NCBI GenBank assembly: GCA_026386835.1
Contig: JAPLMV010000049.1
Coordinates: 1-6,307 of the forward strand
DNA length: 6,307 nt
Direction of reading: 5' to 3'
Origin: Planctomycetota bacterium
GTDB lineage: Bacteria > Planctomycetota > Phycisphaerae > Sedimentisphaerales > Anaerobacaceae
A program made the position numbers and the translations under genes. Of the stretch, positions 1 through 4,461 are shown piece by piece. The notes below the pieces were generated by a model, which was not told where the DNA came from, made no database searches, and worked only from the letters and a program-made list of their open reading frames with translations. Position 1 is the stretch's first letter, and every line of letters starts with the position of its first letter.

Positions 1-1
1 A

Positions 2-750
2 ATTGCGTTGACGGGATGTAATAATGGGTATCCTCCTTTACATAATGCGGTTTCCTGGGGTGACAAAAAGGCCGTCGAACGCCTGCTCGCCAAAGGAGCG
101 GATGTAAATGCTAAAGCAACGATAGTAATAACTGCGTTCGGCAGCCGGAATCGAGCGTACGAAGAAATTACCCCTTTGCACTTAGCGACAGACAAAGGAA
201 ATAAGGAACTTGTTAAATTTCTTATTAGCCGTGGCGCAGATGTAAATGCTAAAATAACGACAATAATAAGTATTTGTGGCGGAAAACGAATGAGGGAAGA
301 AATCACCCCCTTGCACCTTGCAGCCAGTAAAGGGTATGCAGATATTATCAAGATTCTCATAGCCAATGGCGCAGATGTGAACGCAAGAGGCTCTATTCAG
401 GAAACTCCTTTGCACTATGCGATGGCAAACAATCGAAGAGAAGCTGCCAAAATTCTACTTGCAAACGGCGCTGATGTGAACGCCAAAGACCGTCACGGCT
501 GGACTCCTCTTCATTTGGTTATAGAAACGCAAGAGACAATTGTAATCAAACACCTTTACACTATGCATGTTCTTTCAACAAAATATGCGGGGTCTGGAAG
601 AACGAAAAAGAAGATATAGTAAAAATCCTCATTGCAAATGGAGCTGATGTGAATGCGAAAAATAATTATGGTCAAACTCCATTGGCGAAAGCAATTAGAT
701 CGCGGCATGAGAAAACTTTAAAATTACTCCGCGAGCACGGCGCATTTTAG
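2..750 (+). pseudogene. Ankyrin-repeat lipoprotein gene, 5' end outside window, broken by a frameshifting deletion
   Basis: The frame is open to the left edge and begins IALTGC. LTGC is a good lipobox, so Cys at 17-19 is the probable lipidated residue and the real start lies upstream; the TTG at 8 falls inside the signal peptide. Ankyrin repeats follow, with TPLH-type motifs at 32, 170, 305, 404 and 503 and GADVNA hairpin ends. Asn follows the Cys, which does not suggest inner-membrane retention by the E. coli rule. After TPLHLV (503-520) the original frame loses ankyrin character and stops at 617-619. The array resumes in another frame with NARDN and TPLHYA (526-567), then GADVNAK and TPLAKA, ending at 750 with a typical final capping repeat. 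The distance from 503 to the next motif at 550 is 47 nt instead of 99, a net loss of 52 nt. Ankyrin repeats bind proteins; the partner is unknown. A base-calling or repeat-collapse error is the alternative. Confidence 0.85.
32..304 (+). repeat. Two long-type ankyrin units (138 and 135 bp) with extended loops
   Basis: The first two ankyrin units are 46 and 45 residues long instead of 33. Each carries an extra loop of about 12-13 residues after GADVNAK, ending in EEITPLHLA. The loops (ATIVITAFGSRNRAYEE and ITTIISICGGKRMREE) resemble each other, and the DNA around 99-132 and 236-269 is also similar, for example GATGTAAATGCTAAA in both. This points to a tandem duplication of a long unit. The later units at 305 and 404 are exact 99-bp units. 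Confidence 0.7.
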
Positions 751-797
751 AAAAGAGAAACGATTTAAGCAAGTCAAATATTTTATGAAAATTATTG

Positions 798-804
798 AAA
801 GGAG
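798..804 (+). promoter_or_regulatory. Ribosome binding site AAAGGAG that fixes the start at 810
   Basis: AAAGGAG lies 5 nt before the ATG at 810. The longer frame opening with TTG at 795 would place this site inside the coding sequence, so ATG 810 is preferred. Confidence 0.75.
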
Positions 805-809
805 AAAAA

Positions 810-1214
810 ATGTTTATCACACTATTAGCGGCAACTTTTGTTATTTCATTTGTCGTCTCGACAATCGTGGTTTTGTTTTTCAGCCGGCCGCTGGATAAAA
901 TTCTCGACCGCATCATCTCAGACCAGATAAGCAAAGCCTGGTTGAAATATCTTAAGTTCGCGATATATGTAACCGGTATTTCCAGCGGCGTAAGGATTTG
1001 GGACCTCGAAAAATATATTACAAAATCACAAAGTTATAAAGATGCCGAGATTGTCCAGTTGACCACAGAACGCTGGGTACTGGAAATTTATCGAGCGATA
1101 ATTGGAACGCTTCAGGGTGTTGCATGGATGCTTCTGGTTTTCTTTGTTTTTGCGATTGTGGCCTATGTAATCGTCCGTGTATTTGAAATGAAAAGCAAGG
1201 CCAAAGATGCTTAA
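810..1214 (+). CDS. Conserved hypothetical membrane protein, 134 residues
   Basis: The protein has a strongly hydrophobic N-terminal helix (about residues 3-24) and a second near the C-terminus (about 100-123), with a weaker hydrophobic stretch at 49-63. Between them is a charged, probably amphipathic part with FSRPLDKILDRII and GVRIWDLEKYI. The C-terminus is short and basic (MKSKAKDA), which suggests it faces the cytoplasm. I do not recognise a named family; the RPLDKIL and GVRIWDLE segments look like those of conserved hypothetical membrane proteins, which is an impression only. The start is set by a strong Shine-Dalgarno site 5 nt upstream. The stop overlaps the next start by 8 bp, which suggests translational coupling. 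No enzymatic motif is visible. Function is unknown; a role as a small membrane scaffold or subunit is conceivable. Confidence 0.75.
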   Translation: MFITLLAATFVISFVVSTIVVLFFSRPLDKILDRIISDQISKAWLKYLKFAIYVTGISSGVRIWDLEKYITKSQSYKDAEIVQLTTERWVLEIYRAIIGTLQGVAWMLLVFFVFAIVAYVIVRVFEMKSKAKDA

Positions 1215-1422
1215 CCGCAGTTGTTTTGAATCAGTCGAAAGCTATCTGGAATTTTACGGCCTGAATTTTAAAATCGGCAGCGTAGCTTGTGATTTTATTC
1301 CTTTCAAGTCGGACGGCTATGATTTGGCGGGCATTACTATTTTTAGTGTTATCATCAACATTGTCAGACCCCTGCTACATTTTCCCAGGAAGCAGAGAAA
1401 TGGCAAATCAAAGAAAGCATAG
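1207..1422 (+). CDS. Small hypothetical protein with one possible membrane helix, 71 residues
   Basis: The ATG at 1207 lies inside the last codons of the preceding gene (8-bp overlap), an arrangement typical of coupled genes. The protein starts polar and aromatic (residues 1-38, with two cysteines at 6 and 28), then has a hydrophobic stretch (about 40-59, LAGITIFSVIINIVRPLLHF) and ends with the very basic tail PRKQRNGKSKKA. That is the pattern of a tail-anchored or single-pass protein with a cytoplasmic C-terminus. Codon choice looks similar to its neighbours. No strong Shine-Dalgarno site precedes the start, so expression would depend on coupling. I do not recognise the family; it could also be a chance frame or a remnant of a larger gene. 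Confidence 0.45.
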   Translation: MLNRSCFESVESYLEFYGLNFKIGSVACDFIPFKSDGYDLAGITIFSVIINIVRPLLHFPRKQRNGKSKKA

Positions 1423-1463
1423 GTTAAAAACGTAAACTAAAGTGCAAAATATAGAAAAGTTCT

Positions 1464-1493
1464 TTGAGATAATGGTTTAGATATTAATAGTAT
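1464..1493 (+). promoter_or_regulatory. Candidate sigma70-type promoter for the gene at 1522
   Basis: TTGAGA at 1464-1469 and TAGTAT at 1488-1493 are separated by 18 nt, in a very AT-rich gap just upstream of a gene with its own ribosome binding site. They match the consensus at 5 of 6 and 4 of 6 bases. AT-rich DNA gives such matches often, so this is only a candidate. Confidence 0.3.
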
Positions 1494-1521
1494 ATATAGA
1501 AAACACATTAGGAGATTTTGT

Positions 1522-1899
1522 ATGGACAGGGAATTAAAAATTACAAGTGTGTCATTTATTTTGGTCATCGTTGGCCTTCTCGCCATGCTGGTTGGAGCCA
1601 TTGACCCGCTTGAGGGATCATTCATCATCCTCCCAGGCAGCGGCATAGCTACTCTCGGAGCGTTTCTCGGCAAGAGCAGACACCGCATACTTTTGTACTG
1701 GGCTTTCGTTCTGATAGCGGCTGGTGTTGGAGCAATGGTCGTATTGAGCGTGTTGGGAGGCATTGGGGGCAGCTCCGGGCGTTCGATGTGGTGGGCACTT
1801 TTCATACTGCCCTATCCTGTCGGCTGGTTCATGGGTCTCGTCGGCATCATCTTGAGGTTGATTGAATTCTTCAAACGTCCCGCGAAGATAGGCAGTTGA
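1522..1899 (+). CDS. Conserved hypothetical integral membrane protein, 125 residues
   Basis: A small, mostly hydrophobic protein with about four membrane segments near residues 8-26, 32-50, 56-80 and 92-114. Distinctive Gly-rich motifs are GAIDPLEGS (25-33), GAFLGKSRHR (46-55), LGGIGGSSGRSMWW (78-91) and ILPYPVGW (95-102). The loop after segment two is basic (KSRHR), as is the C-terminus (FKRPAK), so both probably face the cytoplasm. I recall similar conserved hypothetical proteins in unrelated bacteria, such as Bacteroidota, but no function is known to me. AGGAG at 1510-1514, 7 nt before ATG 1522, supports the start. It is separated from the preceding gene by about 100 nt and from eno by 132 nt, so it is probably its own transcription unit. 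Confidence 0.8.
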   Translation: MDRELKITSVSFILVIVGLLAMLVGAIDPLEGSFIILPGSGIATLGAFLGKSRHRILLYWAFVLIAAGVGAMVVLSVLGGIGGSSGRSMWWALFILPYPVGWFMGLVGIILRLIEFFKRPAKIGS

Positions 1900-1925
1900 T
1901 TATAAGAGTTTCTTTTAATCGGGTC

Positions 1926-1954
1926 TTGACGGCAGGGGGAAAGGTGTGTAAACT
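1926..1954 (+). promoter_or_regulatory. Candidate sigma70-type promoter of eno
   Basis: TTGACG (1926-1931) and TAAACT (1949-1954) are spaced by 17 nt, matching the consensus at 5 of 6 and 4 of 6 bases. This would start transcription near 1960 and leave a leader of about 70 nt before eno. The spacing is ideal and no other promoter in the gap looks better. Confidence 0.4.
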
Positions 1955-1978
1955 TTTACAAATCGTAATTCACAGAAA

Positions 1979-1999
1979 ACCCGCGCGTAAAATGCGGGT
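1979..1999 (+). promoter_or_regulatory. Small hairpin in the eno leader
   Basis: ACCCGC (1979-1984) and GCGGGT (1994-1999) are perfect inverted repeats with a 9-nt loop. No T-tract follows, so it does not look like a terminator. It ends about 18 nt before the ribosome binding site (AAAGGGA, 2018-2024) and could affect mRNA stability or translation. No known riboswitch or protein-binding leader is recognised. Confidence 0.35.
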
Positions 2000-2031
2000 C
2001 GAAATATCATTGAAAAGAAAGGGAAATTTGG

Positions 2032-3318
2032 ATGTTTACGACTATTGTGGATGTAAAAGCAAGAGAAATATTGGATTCACGCGGCAACCCGACCGTTGAA
2101 GTCGACGTGCTGCTTGATGACGGCTCGTTCGGCAGAGCGGCTGTGCCTTCCGGCGCAAGCACAGGCGCTCATGAGGCAGTCGAGCTTCGCGACACAAAGG
2201 CAAAACGCTATATGGGCAAGGGCGTCGAAAGTGCAGTAAAAAATGTAAACGATATTATCGCCTGTGAAGTTGCCGGAATGGATGCCACTGCACAGGAAGA
2301 TGTTGACCAGTTGATGATTGAGCTGGACGGCACGGCCAATAAAGGAAAGCTCGGTGCAAATGCGATACTGGGCGTGTCGCTGGCTGTTGCAAAGGCAGCG
2401 GCGGATTCTGCCGGCCTGCCCCTGTACCGCTATCTCGGCGGGTGCAATGCAAATATACTGCCTGTCCCGATGATGAATATCCTCAACGGCGGAAAGCATG
2501 CCGACAACAATGTCGACTTCCAGGAATTTATGATTATGCCGAAAGGCGCCGAAAGCTTCCCAGAGGCGCTGCGGATGGGAGCCGAGACTTTCCATACGCT
2601 AAAAAAGGTATTGGCCTCAAAGGGCTATTCCACTTCGGTCGGCGATGAGGGCGGCTTTGCACCAAGTTTGAAAAGCAACGAAGAGGCACTGGAAGTGATT
2701 ATGGACGCTATCAAAAAAGCCGGCTACAAGCCCGGTAAAGATATTGCGATAGCGCTCGACCCCGCCTCAACAGAAATGTTCGACGAGAAGACCAAAACCT
2801 ACAGTTTCTTCAAGTCGGCCCCGAAGAAAAAAGTTTCCAGCGACGAGATGATAAAGCACTGGGAAAAATGGGCTGATAGGTATCCGATAATTTCCATCGA
2901 GGACGGCCTTGCCGAAGACGACTGGGCCGGCTGGGCAAAACTAACAAAGACACTCGGCGACCGCATTCAATTAGTCGGCGATGATTTGTTCGTAACAAAC
3001 ACCAAACGCCTTGAAAAAGGCATCGAACAAAATAGTGCAAATTCAATATTGATTAAACTCAATCAGATTGGTACTCTTACGGAAACGTTTGAGGCGATTA
3101 ATATGGCAAAGCGGGCCGGCTGGACCGCTGTTATCAGCCACAGAAGCGGCGAGACCGAAGACAGCACAATTGCTGATTTAGCCGTTGCTGCGGGCGTTGG
3201 GCAGATTAAAACGGGTTCGGCCTGCAGAACCGACAGGATTTGCAAGTACAATCAGTTGCTGCGAATCAGCGAAGACCTCGGCTCGGCTGCCAGATATGCC
3301 GGCTTTATGTTTAAGTAA
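2032..3318 (+). CDS. eno: Enolase (phosphopyruvate hydratase), complete, 428 residues
   Basis: Enolase interconverts 2-phosphoglycerate and phosphoenolpyruvate in glycolysis and gluconeogenesis, as a cytoplasmic Mg2+ enzyme. The protein is full length for the bacterial family. The N-terminal domain has the DSRGNPTVE signature (15-23) and the mobile active-site loop SGASTG (40-45). The barrel domain shows the expected residues: His156 (KHADNN), Glu165 (QEF), general-acid Glu206 (GDEGGFAP), Mg2+ ligands Asp243 (LDPAS), Glu290 (SIEDGL) and Asp317 (GDD), catalytic base Lys342 (IKLNQ), the SHRSGE loop (369-374) and Lys393 (IKTG). Roles are assigned by motif similarity to E. coli enolase. Start ATG 2032 has AAAGGGA 7 nt upstream and matches the family N-terminus. 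The C-terminal signature reads GSACRTDR, a mild variant of the usual GS/GAP-R(S/T)(D/E)R pattern. A strong terminator follows, so most transcripts should end after this gene. Confidence 0.98.
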   Translation: MFTTIVDVKAREILDSRGNPTVEVDVLLDDGSFGRAAVPSGASTGAHEAVELRDTKAKRYMGKGVESAVKNVNDIIACEVAGMDATAQEDVDQLMIELDGTANKGKLGANAILGVSLAVAKAAADSAGLPLYRYLGGCNANILPVPMMNILNGGKHADNNVDFQEFMIMPKGAESFPEALRMGAETFHTLKKVLASKGYSTSVGDEGGFAPSLKSNEEALEVIMDAIKKAGYKPGKDIAIALDPASTEMFDEKTKTYSFFKSAPKKKVSSDEMIKHWEKWADRYPIISIEDGLAEDDWAGWAKLTKTLGDRIQLVGDDLFVTNTKRLEKGIEQNSANSILIKLNQIGTLTETFEAINMAKRAGWTAVISHRSGETEDSTIADLAVAAGVGQIKTGSACRTDRICKYNQLLRISEDLGSAARYAGFMFK

Positions 3319-3339
3319 AAAATAAAATGGAATTCAAAT

Positions 3340-3394
3340 CGGCAGGTGTGACATTTTCAACGGAGTGAAGATAATCGCACCTGCCGTATTTTTT
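3340..3394 (+). terminator. Intrinsic terminator of eno
   Basis: CGGCAGGTGTG (3340-3350) pairs with CGCACCTGCCG (3376-3386) over 11 bp, with one G-U pair, followed by TATTTTTT with six T at 3389-3394. The 25-nt loop folds further: TTTTCA (3354-3359) pairs with TGAAGA (3366-3371) around a 6-nt loop, leaving a 3x4 internal loop. It lies 21 nt after the eno stop codon. Confidence 0.85.
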
Positions 3395-3428
3395 GCAGCT
3401 AAAGTGTAAACCGGTAATTCTGTTATTT

Positions 3429-3432
3429 AGGG
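3429..3432 (+). promoter_or_regulatory. Ribosome binding site AGGG that favours the start at 3441
   Basis: AGGG lies 8 nt before the ATG at 3441 but only 2 nt before the in-frame ATG at 3435. The longer frame from TTG 3393 would begin inside the terminator T-tract, so 3441 is the best start. Confidence 0.55.
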
Positions 3433-3440
3433 TAATGCCG

Positions 3441-3923
3441 ATGCAGAGCACCCTGCGAGTGTTCGTTTTTATTGTTTTCTTCAGCATAGGCGCTGCGGCG
3501 CTGAGCATTTCCATTCTCTGCGACGAACTGCTGCGGTACTACCATGATAAGCAGGCTATGAATTCTGAAGAGGAATCAAGGGAAAGAACCAAATCACTAA
3601 GTGCCGACTATGATGTGCTGATTGAGCAGTTCAAAAAAGACCCGAATTTTATCGACCGCGTTGTTCCTGTTACGCTCGGTATTGAAGCCAACGAGCCGAA
3701 CACAATCCACCCAAAGGCGACCGCTGAGCAACTGGCAGCCGCCAAAGAAGCGCTTACCACAGATGCGAATGATAAGACAACTGCGTTCCTCGTACCAGAT
3801 TGGCTTAATCGTTGCAGCGAGCCGCGGCGAAGGGCGGTTTTATTTGTGACGGGGGCTGTTTTAATTCTTATTTCTTTTATGTATTTCGGCCCGGCACACC
3901 GGTCTCCATCGGTAAAGAATTGA
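3441..3923 (+). CDS. Two-pass membrane protein with FtsB/DivIC-like N-terminal half, 160 residues
   Basis: Residues 6-26 form a membrane helix close to the start. A charged, probably coiled-coil stretch follows (about 29-66), then DPNFIDRVVPVTLG (67-80). This order and the DPN-I-R-LG pattern resemble FtsB/DivIC septum-formation proteins, where a coiled coil is followed by a conserved segment around an ER-AR-LG motif. The gene directly follows eno, the place of ftsB in many proteobacteria. Unlike FtsB/DivIC (about 100 residues, single pass), it continues with an Ala-rich segment (92-106), PDWLNRCSEPRRR (119-131) and a second membrane helix (about 132-149). The link to division is therefore an inference. 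It is separated from eno by a terminator and no clear promoter is visible, so it may depend on read-through. It converges with the minus-strand gene, with 19 bp between the stops. Confidence 0.7.
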   Translation: MQSTLRVFVFIVFFSIGAAALSISILCDELLRYYHDKQAMNSEEESRERTKSLSADYDVLIEQFKKDPNFIDRVVPVTLGIEANEPNTIHPKATAEQLAAAKEALTTDANDKTTAFLVPDWLNRCSEPRRRAVLFVTGAVLILISFMYFGPAHRSPSVKN

Positions 3924-3942
3924 ATAAAAATAGGCAGCCAAT

Positions 3943-4380
3943 TTATTTAAACCTCAGAAGATTCAGGCCTGTATCCTTGTCGAATTTTCTGCCTGCTTCG
4001 ATTCCCTCAATTTCGATAATCGTAACTTCCAAAATAAGAAATATTTTTGCTCCGCCTCGCGGACAGCCGACAACCGCTTCATCGCCTTTGCCGATAGCGG
4101 TATGGATATGCAGTTTCGGGCCTTCGCTGTCGCAGTATATTGTTCCTACGCCGAGCACCTCGCCCGGGCCGGCAAAGTCTCTGTAATTGCCGACGATTTT
4201 TGGTTTTTCCTCTTTCGGCCCGACAACGACGCTGGCCTTTCTAAACCCCCCTGTAATAAGAACGGCAGCGGATTTGAGATTTTCTTTTTTGGCAAGAGTT
4301 TCGATGGCCTCGTAGAGGTCTTCGCCCTCAAATAATCTTGCAGCTATTATTCGCCCTGTTTTGCCGACAGAATATTCCAT
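3943..4380 (-). CDS. PPC/DUF296-domain protein, 145 residues
   Basis: One PPC domain (DUF296; plants and prokaryotes conserved) fills the whole protein. The start GRIIAARLFEGEDLYEAIETLA (residues 9-30) and SAAVLITGGFRKA (37-49) are typical of the family. The metal-site segment reads KLHIHTAIGKGDEAVVGCPRGG (89-110): His91 and His93 fit the HxH motif, and Cys106 sits about where many members have a third His in GGH. In plants the domain is found in AHL AT-hook DNA-binding proteins and mediates trimer formation. Free-standing bacterial members are trimeric in known structures but their function is unclear. No AT-hook is present here, so DNA binding cannot be assumed. The gene lies 67 bp downstream of fliD on the same strand and has a weak AGG ribosome binding site. 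It may be read from fliD or from its own promoter (see 4433-4461). Confidence 0.88.
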   Translation of the reverse strand: MEYSVGKTGRIIAARLFEGEDLYEAIETLAKKENLKSAAVLITGGFRKASVVVGPKEEKPKIVGNYRDFAGPGEVLGVGTIYCDSEGPKLHIHTAIGKGDEAVVGCPRGGAKIFLILEVTIIEIEGIEAGRKFDKDTGLNLLRFK

Positions 4381-4381
4381 T

Positions 4382-4409
4382 TTTGGACCTACTTTGGAGT
4401 ACCTTTGGA
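4382..4409 (-). repeat. Three TTTGGA hexamers at exact 11-bp spacing before the PPC gene
   Basis: TTTGGA occurs at 4382-4387, 4393-4398 and 4404-4409 (TCCAAA on the coding strand), so all copies face the same side of the helix. They lie directly in front of the start codon at 4380, probably in the leader of the PPC transcript. They could bind a protein on DNA or RNA; chance is possible with a 6-bp unit. Confidence 0.5.
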
Positions 4410-4412
4410 TGA

Positions 4413-4428
4413 CTTCTGATAACAGAAG
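4413..4428 (-). promoter_or_regulatory. Inverted repeat between fliD and the PPC gene
   Basis: CTTCTG (4413-4418) and CAGAAG (4423-4428) are a perfect 6-bp inverted repeat with a 4-nt spacer. On the minus strand no T-tract follows, so it is a poor terminator for fliD. It falls about where transcription from the candidate promoter 4433-4461 would begin, so an operator role is possible. Confidence 0.4.
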
Positions 4429-4432
4429 ACAG

Positions 4433-4461
4433 ATTTTATTTTTAATTTTAGCTTAACCCAA
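4433..4461 (-). promoter_or_regulatory. Candidate promoter of the PPC gene, overlapping the fliD end
   Basis: On the minus strand TTGGGT (4456-4461) and TAAAAT (4433-4438) are 17 nt apart. The -10 matches 5 of 6 bases, the -35 only 3 of 6. The spacer is very AT-rich. The -35 lies within the last codons of fliD. Confidence 0.3.

Noticed and set aside
182..415. Open frame on the minus strand opposite the ankyrin repeats
   Set aside because: It mirrors the ankyrin coding strand, has no ribosome binding site and no recognisable protein character.
560..620. Programmed frameshifting in the ankyrin gene
   Set aside because: There is no slippery heptamer with a downstream structure at the break, and the repeat spacing shows missing DNA, which a ribosomal shift would not explain.
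1437..1805. Minus-strand frame of 122 codons
   Set aside because: It lies antisense to the well-supported membrane protein at 1522-1899 and extends into AT-rich non-coding sequence; its Pro/Met-rich composition is that of a shadow frame.
1896..2099. Plus-strand frame across the eno promoter and start
   Set aside because: It runs through the intergenic region into eno in another frame, with no ribosome binding site or family resemblance.
2077..2595. Long minus-strand frame within eno
   Set aside because: Antisense shadow of the highly conserved enolase coding sequence.
3393..3440. Upstream TTG or ATG 3435 as start of the membrane protein gene
   Set aside because: TTG 3393 lies in the terminator T-tract and ATG 3435 is only 2 nt from the AGGG site; ATG 3441 has the better spacing.
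3923..3947. AATAAA...TTTATT inverted repeat between the convergent stop codons as a shared terminator
   Set aside because: The stem is six A-T pairs only with a 13-nt loop, too weak to call a terminator.
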